The notes: generated by a model from the sequence alone, not told the origin. Shown: positions 28,961 to 38,093, numbered from the stretch's first letter. The stretch is DNA of 64,000 nucleotides from Thermosipho atlanticus DSM 15807 (GCF_900129985.1 NZ_FQXN01000003.1:124001-188000), one strand, 5' to 3'. Numbers and translations are program-made.

Positions 28961-30081
28961 TAAAATTTTAATTTTAAAATATGTTCTCTTAAAGCGTCAA
29001 TTGAAGCGCCATATTCAATGTTATTTCTAAGACCACTAAATGTTATAGAAATTGGATTAAGTGAAATTGAAGATATTTTCTTTTCTAAATTTTGTACAAA
29101 CCATTTTGAAACTCCTTCTCCAGAAAGAATAATTTTTTCTGGTGTTAATAACTTAATCATATTTGAAATGAAAATTGCTAGATAGTCGAATGTATCTTTG
29201 TATAATTCTTCTGCTTTTTTTCTATATGATTTATAAAGATTTCGCATTTCGTTTAAATCATTTTCGTAATTTTCTTGGTTAGATATAAATTCTTTAATGT
29301 TTAAATTTTTGTATTTGTATTTTTTTAAATTTGCATAGTCAGAAGCAACAGTTTCAAGACATCCTACTAGGCCACAGTAGCATCTTTCGCTTCCACCAGC
29401 GTGGAAATGACCAAGTTCAATAACCTTTCTTTCGCTTTTTTCATAGATTCCGTGCGATTCATAAAAACATGCACCGATTCCAGTTCCATAATTAATTACC
29501 AATATTTTTTTTCCACCATGTTTAACAAATTCTTCCGTTGCAATAGCTTCAACATCGTTGATTATTGTAATGGTAGCATTTGGAATTAAAGTTTTGATAA
29601 TGTTTTTTGGTTCAAAATCTTTTAAATTTAATATGTTTGAATAAACTTTGTTTTTTATAATTTTTCCTGAAAAAGCGATACCAACAGCAACAATATCTTC
29701 TTTTGAAGATATTTTATTTATAATTTTTTTGATAACTTTCGGTAAATTTTCGTTTCCTATATCACTTTTGGTGAGTTTTATTGAAATTTTCTCTAACTCT
29801 TCAAAATATCCATTGAAAACCGTTAATCCTAAGCTTTCTCTACCAACCCTTACACCGATACTTTTCCAATTATCTTTGTATAATTTTACAAAATGTTTTG
29901 GTCTACCAGCAATTCGTTGGTTTTCCTGAAAAATTGATATATATTTATTTTTTTTAAGATTATTCAGTATGTAAGTTAAACTTGAAGGAGTAATTTTCAA
30001 AGTATTTATAAGTTCATTTCTGTAGACTTTTTCTTTAAAAAGTAGGTTTAAAAGTATCTTTTTGTAATTAGTTAATTTCAA
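28960..30081 (-). CDS. ROK-family transcriptional regulator of the trehalose locus
   Basis: A 373-residue repressor-type protein. Residues 1-65 form a winged helix (ELINTLKITPSSLTYILNNLKKN, then GRPKHFVKL), and the rest is a ROK sugar-kinase-like sensor domain with NYGTGIGACFY and the zinc motif ELGHFHAGGSERCYCGLVGCLE. It overlaps the TreT gene by a few bases and is co-transcribed with it, so it probably regulates trehalose uptake and metabolism, including itself. The matched TTCGAA sites in the divergent region are candidate operators. That regulatory link is inference. Confidence 0.9.
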   Translation of the reverse strand: MKLTNYKKILLNLLFKEKVYRNELINTLKITPSSLTYILNNLKKNKYISIFQENQRIAGRPKHFVKLYKDNWKSIGVRVGRESLGLTVFNGYFEELEKISIKLTKSDIGNENLPKVIKKIINKISSKEDIVAVGIAFSGKIIKNKVYSNILNLKDFEPKNIIKTLIPNATITIINDVEAIATEEFVKHGGKKILVINYGTGIGACFYESHGIYEKSERKVIELGHFHAGGSERCYCGLVGCLETVASDYANLKKYKYKNLNIKEFISNQENYENDLNEMRNLYKSYRKKAEELYKDTFDYLAIFISNMIKLLTPEKIILSGEGVSKWFVQNLEKKISSISLNPISITFSGLRNNIEYGASIDALREHILKLKF

Positions 30082-31292
30082 TAAATTACCTCCTTAATTA
30101 CTTTTAAGTACCTTTTTAAATGGGCGGTAGTTAAGAACTTTTCTTTAACAAGCTTTTTAGCATTTCTTCCAAATTCCTCTTTGAGAGAACTATCATTAAT
30201 TATATCATATAATGCATCTGCTAGTTCTTTAACGTCGTTACGTAAAAAACCGTTGAAGCCGTCAAGAATTTGTACTTTTACTCCTCCAGTAGGTCTTGCA
30301 ACAACAGGATTTCCTTTCCAAAGCATTTCTGAGATTACTAAGCCAAATCCTTCTTTAGTTGCTGTATGTAATCCTACAGTAGATATTGTTTGAAATACAT
30401 TAACTTCTAAATGTCCAACCCCTTTTAAATCTGTTAGAAAATGTATATCCGGATCTGTTCCGGCATATCTTAAAATTTCTTCAAATAGTATCCAACCTTC
30501 TGGATCATCTTTTGCCATTGCTGATACGATTAGAAGTTGTAGATCAACTTTTTCTTTTAATATTCTGTAAACGTCTATAGCACTTTTTAAATCTTTCCAA
30601 GGATCGAACCGTGCTACAACGGTAATTATTGGCCTGGTGATATCGATATTATATTTTAAAATTATTTCTTTGATAGTTTCTTCAGGAAGTTGTTTATTTT
30701 TGTCACTTAAAGGATCTATACTTGGTGGAAATTCAACTGCAATATCTTTAAAAGGTTCTTGCACGTATTCGGTTAAGTGAAACAGAGCTTTTGAATATTT
30801 TTTTGCTGCTTTTTTTGTGATTTTTTCCCAAATTATTTTATTAGGGCTGGAAGTGTCTATATGACATCTCCAAATGAACTTCCCTTCTTTAAATAAAGGA
30901 ATAAAGTATGGTTGAGGATCATGAATAATTACAATGTCAGCATCTAAATTAAGTTTTTCTGCATTTTCTTTGTTGACTTTTTCAAAAAGTTCTAATTCAG
31001 AATCTGTGATATCCACATATGCACCTTGGAATGCGTTATGAAGTTTTTTAGTTACATTAAAAAATTCATTAGGAGCTTCAAGTACTTCCCAATATGCGTC
31101 TAAACCCAAATCTCTCATTAAAGGTACTAGAGTATATAATAGTTCGGCAACGCCACCGCCATATGAAGTTGCATTAACATGAACAACTCTCAAACCTTTT
31201 AGTTCCTTTGCTAAGTTAATAAGTTCATCAACTTCATCACTTACAATATTTTTATAGTTGGAGATTCTTTTAATAGGTAATTCTACTCTCAA
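30078..31292 (-). CDS. treT: Trehalose glycosyltransferring synthase TreT
   Basis: A GT4-type glycosyltransferase that reversibly makes trehalose from NDP-glucose and glucose. The family motifs are HVNATSYGGGVAELLYTLVP near the N-terminus, VIIHDPQPYFIPLF, FIWRCHIDTSSPN, VARFDPWKDLKSAID, and HTATKEGFGLVISEMLWKGNPVVA. The start is taken as TTG at 31292, 6 bp after GGAGGTG; an ATG at 31307 begins at that ribosome site and has none of its own. About 404 residues. Divergent from the trehalose/maltose-type ABC transporter, so imported trehalose can be cleaved to NDP-glucose and glucose. Substrate assignment is by family. Confidence 0.9.
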   Translation of the reverse strand: MRVELPIKRISNYKNIVSDEVDELINLAKELKGLRVVHVNATSYGGGVAELLYTLVPLMRDLGLDAYWEVLEAPNEFFNVTKKLHNAFQGAYVDITDSELELFEKVNKENAEKLNLDADIVIIHDPQPYFIPLFKEGKFIWRCHIDTSSPNKIIWEKITKKAAKKYSKALFHLTEYVQEPFKDIAVEFPPSIDPLSDKNKQLPEETIKEIILKYNIDITRPIITVVARFDPWKDLKSAIDVYRILKEKVDLQLLIVSAMAKDDPEGWILFEEILRYAGTDPDIHFLTDLKGVGHLEVNVFQTISTVGLHTATKEGFGLVISEMLWKGNPVVARPTGGVKVQILDGFNGFLRNDVKELADALYDIINDSSLKEEFGRNAKKLVKEKFLTTAHLKRYLKVIKEVIY

Positions 31293-31307
31293 AATGTTCA
31301 CCTCCAT

Positions 31308-31326
31308 AAATTCGAATTTCGAAAAA
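31308..31326 (-). promoter_or_regulatory. Putative operator at the treT promoter
   Basis: Read on the minus strand, two TTCGAA cores (TTCGAAATTCGAA) begin 3 bp after the treT -10 element and cover the expected transcription start. A matched site lies at the same distance from the transporter -10. The likely binder is the ROK regulator. Confidence 0.5.
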
Positions 31327-31332
31327 ATTATA
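31327..31332 (-). promoter_or_regulatory. -10 element of the treT-ROK operon
   Basis: TATAAT on the minus strand, 35 bp upstream of the TTG start. The -35 region is weak (TTTTGC at 17 bp). Confidence 0.55.
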
Positions 31333-31592
31333 ACACATTTTATTTTAAAGCAAAAACAAGTTATATTGTAGAATAATATGAATTGCGAAGATTTATTATA
31401 TTATTTAATAATAATAAGATGTTAACAAATTTAATTAGCAACAATTCCAATTTTTTGTTAAATAAAAAGATATTTTTTTTGTAATGAAATAATTTTGAAA
31501 AAATTGTAATTATTCCTGATTAGTACTTTGTAAATGTGATTATTGTTCAAATTTAAACTTAAACTTAGTTTTCAAATTATCGGTAAATATGT

Positions 31593-31598
31593 TAGTAT
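31593..31598 (+). promoter_or_regulatory. Putative -10 element of the trehalose/maltose transporter operon
   Basis: TAGTAT, with a weak TTTCAA 17 bp upstream (31570-31575). Its identity is supported by the operator-like sequence placed at exactly the same offset as at treT. Confidence 0.45.
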
Positions 31599-31616
31599 TA
31601 ATTCGAAAATTGAAAA
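31599..31616 (+). promoter_or_regulatory. Putative operator at the transporter promoter
   Basis: TAATTCGAAAATTGAA begins directly after the -10 hexamer. Aligned from the -10, 11 or 12 of 16 bases match the treT-side operator, including the TTCGAAA core. Confidence 0.5.
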
Positions 31617-31643
31617 AACTATTTTTAAGGAGGAGGTGTAAGT

Positions 31644-32888
31644 ATGAAAAAGTTGTTAGCTTTGGTATCTTTATTAGCGTTATTTGTCGTTTCTTTTTCA
31701 CTAACTACTATAACCATGACATCTGGGGGTGTCGGAAAAGAACTTGAGGTTTTATATGCGCAGTTAAAAGAGTTCATGAAACAGAATCCAGATATAGTTG
31801 TTACTGTTATACCAATGCCAGATTCATCCACTGAAAGACACGATTTATATGTAACTTATTTAGCTGCTGGTGAAAGTGATCCAGATGTGCTTATGCTTGA
31901 TGTTATATGGCCACCAGAATTTGCACCATTTTTAGAGGATTTGACAAAAGATTACGATTATTTTGAACTTGACAAATTTTTACCAGGAACTGTAAAATCT
32001 GTTACAGTTGATGGCAGAATTGTTGCAATACCATGGTTTACTGATGCAGGTCTTTTATACTACAGAAAAGATTTACTTGAGAAATATGGTTATGATCATC
32101 CACCACAAACATGGGATGAATTAGTAGAAATGGCTCAGAAAATTTCTAAAGCGGAAGGAATTGAAGGTTTTGTATGGCAAGGTGCAAGATATGAAGGTCT
32201 TGTATGTGATTTCATGGAATATGTATGGTCCTTTGGCACAGATGTTTTAGATGATAACGGAAATGTTATTATTAACAATCCAAAAGCAGTTGAAGCGTTG
32301 CAATTTATGGTTGATCTTATTTACAAATATAAAATTACACCAGAAGGTGTAACAACCTACATGGAAGAAGATGCAAGAAGAATATTCCAATCAGGTAATG
32401 CAGTATTCATGAGAAACTGGCCATATGCTTGGTCACTTGCAAATAGCGATGATTCTCCAATAAAAGGAAAAGTTGGTGTTGTGCCACTTCCAAAAGGACC
32501 AGGTGAAGATGGTAGACATGCAGCTACCTTAGGTGGATGGAATTTAGGTATAAACATTTTCTCATCAAAAGAAGAAAAAGAAGCTGCTAAGAAGCTTATA
32601 AAGTTCCTAACAAGTGCTAATCAACAGCTTTATAAAGCAGTAAATGCTGGACAAAATCCAACAAGAAAAGAAGTGTATAACGAACCTGAATTAAAAGAAG
32701 CCAATCCATTTATGGTAGAATTGTTCGATGTATTTATTAATGCTTTACCAAGACCAAGAACTGCAAATTACGCAGAAGTTTCTGACGCAATTCAAAGATA
32801 TGTTCATGCAGCATTGACAAGAGAGTTAACGCCTGAAGAAGCACTTTCAAAACTTGAAAAAGAATTAAAATTACTTCTTGGAAAATAA
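31644..32888 (+). CDS. Sugar ABC transporter substrate-binding protein (trehalose/maltose type)
   Basis: A family-1 solute-binding protein of 414 residues with a signal peptide (1 to about 19) and no lipobox cysteine. The MalE-like pattern is clear: GDPDVLMLDVIWPPEF-type segment near 85, AIPWFTDAGLLYYRKDLLEKYG, and AGQNPTRKEVY near the end. The ribosome site GGAGGAGGTG is strong. It opens the plus-strand operon divergent from treT and the ROK regulator, so trehalose is the likely ligand, with maltose or sucrose possible. A perfect hairpin follows the stop and probably raises its yield relative to the permeases. Confidence 0.92.
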   Translation: MKKLLALVSLLALFVVSFSLTTITMTSGGVGKELEVLYAQLKEFMKQNPDIVVTVIPMPDSSTERHDLYVTYLAAGESDPDVLMLDVIWPPEFAPFLEDLTKDYDYFELDKFLPGTVKSVTVDGRIVAIPWFTDAGLLYYRKDLLEKYGYDHPPQTWDELVEMAQKISKAEGIEGFVWQGARYEGLVCDFMEYVWSFGTDVLDDNGNVIINNPKAVEALQFMVDLIYKYKITPEGVTTYMEEDARRIFQSGNAVFMRNWPYAWSLANSDDSPIKGKVGVVPLPKGPGEDGRHAATLGGWNLGINIFSSKEEKEAAKKLIKFLTSANQQLYKAVNAGQNPTRKEVYNEPELKEANPFMVELFDVFINALPRPRTANYAEVSDAIQRYVHAALTRELTPEEALSKLEKELKLLLGK

Positions 32889-32889
32889 A

Positions 32890-32918
32890 AATTATGGGGG
32901 ACTTTGTCCCCCATAATT
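32890..32918 (+). other. Intercistronic hairpin after the binding-protein gene
   Basis: AATTATGGGGGAC (32890-32902) pairs over 13 bp with GTCCCCCATAATT (32906-32918), loop TTT. The following CTAATATTTTC is a poor T tract, so this is probably a partial terminator or 3' stabiliser rather than an operon end; the permease gene starts 25 bp later. Confidence 0.75.
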
Positions 32919-32942
32919 CTAATATTTTCATTGTGAGGTGAT

Positions 32943-33827
32943 ATGGTGCAAAAAAAAGAACCCAGAATTGCTTTTTTTATGATATTACCTGCCATTCTTG
33001 TAATTTCCGTAATTGCATTTTTCCCTTTGTTTAAAACCTTTTATGATAGTTTCTTCTCTTTCAGTTTGAATCCCAGATTTCCTAGGGAATTCATTGGTTT
33101 TGGTAATTATGTAAGACTTTTTCGTGATCCAAGATTTTGGGATGCGTTAAAAACAACGATTATTTTCACAGTTGTTTCTGTGACATTAGAAACTATTTTA
33201 GGACTGATGATTGCACTTGTTGTACATCAAGAATTTAAATTTCGTGGAGCAGTAAGAGCTGCAATGTTAATTCCATGGGCTATACCTACTGCAATTTCAT
33301 CTCAAATGTGGAGATGGATGTTTAACGACCAATTTGGTATAATGTCAAGATTTTTTGAAAAATTACATATTATTGAACCTGGTACGCCAATTCTTGGAAG
33401 ACCTGGTCTTGCATTATTTGCTATAATTCAAGTTGACGTGTGGAAGACAACACCGTTTATGGCTTTACTGATCCTTGCCGGTTTACAACTTATACCTGAA
33501 CAGTTGTACGAAGCAGCAAAAATTGATGGTGCTAATATGCTTCAAAGATTTTTTAGAATAACACTCCCACAGTTAACACCAACCATAGCAGTGGCATTGA
33601 TATTTAGAACTTTGGATGCTTTAAGAGTTTTTGATGTTGTATATGTAATGACACGTGGAAGCGTAGGAACTGAAACTTTATCCGTATATAACAGAGTACT
33701 TTTGATGGATAGAGCTTTCACCAGTGCTTCGTTTGGATATGGTTCAGCTTTGTCAGTGGTAATATTTATTTTGATATCAATATTTGCAATAGTTTATATA
33801 AAATCTTTAAAACTCCAATTTGAATGA
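32943..33827 (+). CDS. Sugar ABC transporter permease, MalF type
   Basis: An inner membrane permease of 294 residues with six segments. The EAA loop that docks the ATPase reads EQLYEAAKIDGANMLQRFFRITLPQL. GAGGTGAT precedes the ATG. It partners with the next gene to form the channel for the upstream binding protein. It follows the binding-protein gene after an intercistronic hairpin. Confidence 0.94.
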   Translation: MVQKKEPRIAFFMILPAILVISVIAFFPLFKTFYDSFFSFSLNPRFPREFIGFGNYVRLFRDPRFWDALKTTIIFTVVSVTLETILGLMIALVVHQEFKFRGAVRAAMLIPWAIPTAISSQMWRWMFNDQFGIMSRFFEKLHIIEPGTPILGRPGLALFAIIQVDVWKTTPFMALLILAGLQLIPEQLYEAAKIDGANMLQRFFRITLPQLTPTIAVALIFRTLDALRVFDVVYVMTRGSVGTETLSVYNRVLLMDRAFTSASFGYGSALSVVIFILISIFAIVYIKSLKLQFE

Positions 33828-33841
33828 GGAGTGTGAAAAGA

Positions 33842-34681
33842 ATGCAAACAAGAAAAATTATATATAAGGTAATTTTATATCTGTTAGTTGCTATTATTTT
33901 AATATGGTGTATTTTTCCTTTTTATTGGGCGGTTGTGTCATCTTTAAAGCCGGATCAAGATTTGTTTGAAATAAATCCATCACTTTTTCCAAAAAGAATT
34001 ACGTTTGAAAATTATATAAAAGTATTCACCGAAAGGCCATTTCATGTGAATATTTGGAATAGTATTGTTGTTGCTGGTACTACTACGATTGTTTCTTTAA
34101 TAATTGGTTCTCTAGCAGCTTATGCAATTGCAAGACTAAGATTTAAAGGTAAAGTTATTGTTATGTCATTGATTTTAGCAGTTAGTATGTTTCCTCAAGT
34201 TTCCATATTAGGTTCTTTATTTGTATTACTTAGAAGTATGAAGTTGATAAATACTTATCCAGGTTTGATTTTACCTTATGTATCTATCACTCTCCCATTA
34301 ACTACGTGGATTTTACAGAATTTCTTTAAAGAGTTACCAAAAGAGGTGGAAGAATCGGCAGCCATTGATGGTTGTTCAAGGCTTAGAACACTTTGGTCTA
34401 TTGTACTACCAATGGCAGCCCCAGGACTTGTTGCAACAGGATTATTGACATTTATTTCTGCTTGGAATGAGTTCTTATTTGCTCTTACTTTTATGCAAAG
34501 GCCTGAAAAGTATACCGTGCCAGTTGCAATAGCACTTTTTAAAGGTGCGTCACAATATGAAATTCCATGGGGGCAAATTATGGCTGCAGCTGTAATAGTT
34601 ACAGCACCATTGGTTATTCTTGTATTAATATTCCAGAAAAAAATTATTGCAGGTTTATCAGCTGGTTCGGTAAAGGGGTGA
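33842..34681 (+). CDS. Sugar ABC transporter permease, MalG type
   Basis: The second permease, about 279 residues, six membrane segments. EAA loop: KEVEESAAIDGCSRLRTLWSIVLP. The start is ATG at 33842, preceded by GAGGAG at about 10 bp; an ATG at 33824 overlapping the previous gene has no ribosome site. No ATPase gene follows, so an MsmX-type shared ATPase encoded elsewhere must power the system. Confidence 0.94.
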   Translation: MQTRKIIYKVILYLLVAIILIWCIFPFYWAVVSSLKPDQDLFEINPSLFPKRITFENYIKVFTERPFHVNIWNSIVVAGTTTIVSLIIGSLAAYAIARLRFKGKVIVMSLILAVSMFPQVSILGSLFVLLRSMKLINTYPGLILPYVSITLPLTTWILQNFFKELPKEVEESAAIDGCSRLRTLWSIVLPMAAPGLVATGLLTFISAWNEFLFALTFMQRPEKYTVPVAIALFKGASQYEIPWGQIMAAAVIVTAPLVILVLIFQKKIIAGLSAGSVKG

Positions 34682-34685
34682 GATA

Positions 34686-36065
34686 TTGAGAAATTTAACT
34701 ATTAGAAAGTTTAATGAATTATATGATGAAGGAAAAATAACTTCTGAGAAATTGGTTGAATTTTACTTAGAACGTATTGCAAATGTTTCTTTAAATGCTA
34801 TTTTAGAAATCAATCCAGATGCTTTGTTTATTGCAAGAGCAATGGATGAGGAAAGAAAAATAGGGAAAAAGCGAAGTAATTTGCATGGTGTTCCGGTAAT
34901 AATCAAGGGAAATATAGATACAAATGATAAAATGCAAACGACTGCTGGTGCAAAAGTACTTTCAGGAAATTATGCAAAAAAGGATGCATTTTTAGTCCGA
35001 AAATTAAGGGAAGCTGGAGCTGTAATTATAGGAAAGGCAAATCTAACAGAATTTGCAAATTTCGTTTCTTTTAAAATGCCAAATGGTTTTAGCAGGTTAG
35101 GAGGACAAACAAAAAATCCGTATGGGGAATTTGACACAGGAGGTTCAAGTTCAGGTTCTGCAGTAGCAGTGGCTGCTGACTTTGCACTTGTTTCTATAGG
35201 CACTGAAACATCAGGTTCGATATTATCGCCTGCGAGTAGTAATTCCTGTGTTGGTTTAAAACCAACAGTTGGAACAGTTAGTAGATCTGGGATTATACCA
35301 ATTTCATATACTCAAGATACAGCAGGTCCTATCACTCGAACAGTTGAAGATGCTTTTGAAGTATTTAAGGTTATACATGGTTTTGATTTAGAAGATCCTG
35401 CAACTTATATAGTGAAAAATAGGGAATTTCCAGCAAAACTAAAAGAAATTCCAGATTATTCTGGAATGATATTTGGATATAGTGAGCAATTCTTTAAATG
35501 GTTAGCTGAAGAACAGATTTTGCTATTTAAAGATACTTTGAAAAAGATTGAAAGTTTGAATGGAAAAATTGTTGAGGTAAAATTTGAAAATCTTGATAAA
35601 ATAAATAATATAAATGTTTTATTTTATGAATTTAAGCATGGAATAAATAATTATTTAAAAGACAAGGATTTGAAAGTAAAAACATTAACAGATATTATTA
35701 GATTTAATTTTGAAGATAAAGATGCAATACCATATGGACAGAGTATTTTACTAAGAGCTGATGCAACAGATATTAATGAAAAAGAGTATATTGAGTCATT
35801 ATTAAACGATAGAAGATATGCAAAAGAAGAACTAGATAAGTTGTTTGAAAAATATAACCTGACAGCACTTTTATTCCCAGCAAATTATGGAGCACATATA
35901 ACGGCAAAAGCAAAATATCCTTCTATAACAGTGCCAGCAGGTTATACAAATTCTGGACCTTTTGGTTTAACCTTTTCAGCAAGAGAGTTTGAAGAAGAGA
36001 AACTATTATCTTTAGCATGTGTATTTGAGAAAAAATTTCCGGTACGTAAGCTTCCGTTAAATTGA
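34686..36065 (+). CDS. Amidase-signature family hydrolase
   Basis: A 459-residue amidase-signature enzyme. The Ser-cisSer-Lys triad is complete: Lys74 (PVIIKGN), Ser154 in DTGGSSSGSA, and nucleophile Ser178 (TETSGSI). TTG at 34686 follows GGGGTGA and starts 4 bp after the permease stop, so the gene is in the sugar transporter operon. It is not a convincing GatA, because the GatA context and C-terminal features are missing; a general amide or peptide-amide hydrolase is more likely. Why it accompanies a trehalose transporter is unclear. A terminator follows. Confidence 0.85.
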   Translation: MRNLTIRKFNELYDEGKITSEKLVEFYLERIANVSLNAILEINPDALFIARAMDEERKIGKKRSNLHGVPVIIKGNIDTNDKMQTTAGAKVLSGNYAKKDAFLVRKLREAGAVIIGKANLTEFANFVSFKMPNGFSRLGGQTKNPYGEFDTGGSSSGSAVAVAADFALVSIGTETSGSILSPASSNSCVGLKPTVGTVSRSGIIPISYTQDTAGPITRTVEDAFEVFKVIHGFDLEDPATYIVKNREFPAKLKEIPDYSGMIFGYSEQFFKWLAEEQILLFKDTLKKIESLNGKIVEVKFENLDKINNINVLFYEFKHGINNYLKDKDLKVKTLTDIIRFNFEDKDAIPYGQSILLRADATDINEKEYIESLLNDRRYAKEELDKLFEKYNLTALLFPANYGAHITAKAKYPSITVPAGYTNSGPFGLTFSAREFEEEKLLSLACVFEKKFPVRKLPLN

Positions 36066-36139
36066 ATAAGAAATAAAGTCAACTTTAATTTATATTTACC
36101 TTTTAAAAGAAGTCGTATCCAAAGTGAGAATTATAATTT

Positions 36140-36169
36140 GAGTCCCTCACTTTCGTGAGGGACTCTTTT
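36140..36169. terminator. Terminator after the amidase gene
   Basis: GAGTCCCTCAC (36140-36150) pairs with GTGAGGGACTC (36155-36165), loop TTTC, then TTTTGTTT. It also ends near the convergent Fe-S gene. Confidence 0.88.
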
Positions 36170-36171
36170 GT

Positions 36172-36789
36172 TTACTTTTTAAAAGAAATTGCATTTACTG
36201 AACATACATTTTTACAATTTAGACATAACAAGCATTCTTTGTTTATGATCCTACGTTTATTATTATCAAGAATAATTATTGTATTTGTAGGACAATCCTT
36301 TTGGCATAAACCACACCCTGTACATTTTTCTTCATTTATTCTTAATTTTGTAAGTGGTTTCATGCTAAATAAGCTTAAAAGTGTTCCATATGGACATAAA
36401 TATTTATGCCAAAGTTCTTCTTCTTCTTCTTCTTCAAAAAATAGTGTAATTAGCACAGAAAAACCAACAATGTACAATAAAAGGTTTAAGCGTATTTTAA
36501 CAATTCTTGTAATTATAAATATACTTATAAATGAAAAGAGCAATATATACCTTAAAATTTTTAATTTTGTGGATGAAGTTACTTTAAATCTTTTTATTTT
36601 CAACTTTTTATACACGAAATCTATAGGTTTAAATAAAGTATCCATTGGACATATCCAGCTGCAGTAAAATCTTCCTAAAAATGGTGAAAGAAGTAAACCA
36701 CCCGCAAAAATAAAAAGCCACTTAAAAAGTGTTTGATTTTTTAATAAAATGAAAAAAATAACAAGAAAGGCTATTTGAGAAATAGTCAT
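36172..36789 (-). CDS. NapH-like membrane 4Fe-4S protein
   Basis: A 205-residue polytopic protein with about four membrane segments. Two CxxxCP motifs (FYCSWICP and KYLCPYG) and two ferredoxin-type motifs at the C-terminus (CTGCGLCQKDCP, CLLCLNCKNVC) predict two cytoplasmic 4Fe-4S clusters, as in NapH/CcoG/RnfB-like electron carriers. A run of seven Glu (GAA repeats) precedes KYLCPYG. The ATG at 36789 has no ribosome site; AAGGAGAGG lies 37 bp upstream and the path between is closed by TAA, so the 5' end may be frameshifted. No partner oxidoreductase is adjacent. Confidence 0.82.
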   Translation of the reverse strand: MTISQIAFLVIFFILLKNQTLFKWLFIFAGGLLLSPFLGRFYCSWICPMDTLFKPIDFVYKKLKIKRFKVTSSTKLKILRYILLFSFISIFIITRIVKIRLNLLLYIVGFSVLITLFFEEEEEEELWHKYLCPYGTLLSLFSMKPLTKLRINEEKCTGCGLCQKDCPTNTIIILDNNKRRIINKECLLCLNCKNVCSVNAISFKK

Positions 36790-36950
36790 CAGAATATTAG
36801 TAAAATTGCTTTTTTAAATCACATAACCTCTCCTTAGTTCTGGGTTGAAGTTTTCAAATAATATTATAATAATTTTTTTGGTGAATTTACGTAATATATG
36901 TTACGGAAGTTTGCAAAAATGAAATAATGAAATAAGACGATGATAGATTT

Positions 36951-38093
36951 TTATTCTTTAATTAAAGATACTAAAAATATTTCAATCAAGTTGAGTGAGA
37001 TGATAACCAAAAATCCGAATAATAATCCGTGTGATTTCCCAATGAACCCTACTAAATATGAGAAGAATCCAGAAATTATTGATGTACTACCAGAAGCAAT
37101 GCTTAAAGCTATTCCTTTATTCTTTTTGTATTTTTCCACAATTAATGCTTGAATAGTAGGATAGGTAGTTGCAAAAGCTGTTCCAGTTAATATGGTTCCA
37201 ATTGAAGAAAGAAAAATATTTTTTCCAACAAATATTGTAAAAATTGAGAAAATTAGTGACAAGGTTACAATAATAATTAGCCACTTTTTATAACCATATT
37301 TTTCTGGCATATGTGATAATATTGTTCTTCCTAAGAATAACCCAAGCCACAAAAAGGAAGGATACAATGCAGCAGTAGAAATATTGAGTCTTCTTATTTC
37401 AAATAGAAACGTCGAAATCCAAGAAGAGAAGTTCATTTCATAACTGACATAAAAAGAAAGTGAAAGAGTTAAAATTATTAAGGTGAAATTAATTATACCC
37501 TTTTTTGAAACTTTCACTTCATTTAAATAATTTTTATGGATTGAGCTAATAAAATTTTTTATTTGAAATAGAAAAATTAAGGGAATTATATTAAAAAATA
37601 TTCCAATTAAATAAGATAATTTCCAATAACTAGTATATTTTAATATTAAGGATGAAAAAATGGGGCTACTTAGAGCTCCGATGGCAAAGGCTGAATGTAG
37701 TAAATTTAGTGCTTTCCCCTTTTTTCTGTTACCTGATACACCGATGAGAAATGGTATTGAAATTTCCAGTCCACCACCTCCGAAGTTTATGAAAAAGATT
37801 CCAAAAACCATTAAAATATAGGAATTCATAACATACATTAAGATGTTACCAATTAAAAGAATCAATATTGCAATTAAGATTACTTTAAATGCATCGGTTT
37901 TTTCCAATAAGAAACCGTATAACAATGATGATAATAAGAATGCAATAGAACCAATTGAAAAAGCTAACCCTATCAATGAATGATCGATATTGTATGTTTT
38001 TTCGATAACAGGGATCAAGGTGCTTATGATTATTAACGAAAAACCAAAAATGAAAAAACTACTGAATCCAAATATTAATTCTGATTTTTTCAC
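36951..38093 (-). CDS. Major facilitator superfamily transporter
   Basis: A 12-segment MFS carrier of about 380 residues. The N-terminal half has LLYGFLLEKTDAFKVILIAI at the loop 2-3 position, where the usual GxLaDrxGrr motif is degraded; GRTILSHMPEKYGYKK in the second half is closer. GTG at 38093 follows GAGGTG by 5 bp; TTG at 38108 precedes that site and is less likely. The substrate cannot be told; a sugar/fucose-permease-like fold is possible. It is divergent from the metallo-beta-lactamase-fold gene. Confidence 0.85.
   Translation of the reverse strand: MKKSELIFGFSSFFIFGFSLIIISTLIPVIEKTYNIDHSLIGLAFSIGSIAFLLSSLLYGFLLEKTDAFKVILIAILILLIGNILMYVMNSYILMVFGIFFINFGGGGLEISIPFLIGVSGNRKKGKALNLLHSAFAIGALSSPIFSSLILKYTSYWKLSYLIGIFFNIIPLIFLFQIKNFISSIHKNYLNEVKVSKKGIINFTLIILTLSLSFYVSYEMNFSSWISTFLFEIRRLNISTAALYPSFLWLGLFLGRTILSHMPEKYGYKKWLIIIVTLSLIFSIFTIFVGKNIFLSSIGTILTGTAFATTYPTIQALIVEKYKKNKGIALSIASGSTSIISGFFSYLVGFIGKSHGLLFGFLVIISLNLIEIFLVSLIKE

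Larger units (their letters stand above)
31333..31643. other. Divergent regulatory region of the trehalose locus
   Basis: About 300 bp of very AT-rich DNA separate the two -10 regions' outer flanks. It contains several AAATTT/TTTTTT tracts and no credible gene or RNA. Near its right end are the transporter promoter and operator, then GGAGGAGGTG before the binding-protein ATG. Confidence 0.6.

Noticed and set aside
32890-32918. True operon-ending terminator
   Set aside because: The T tract is poor and the permeases downstream have no promoter of their own and clearly belong with the binding protein.
34686-36065. GatA subunit of the amidotransferase
   Set aside because: The catalytic triad is shared by all amidase-signature enzymes; no gatB or gatC is adjacent and it sits in a sugar transport operon.
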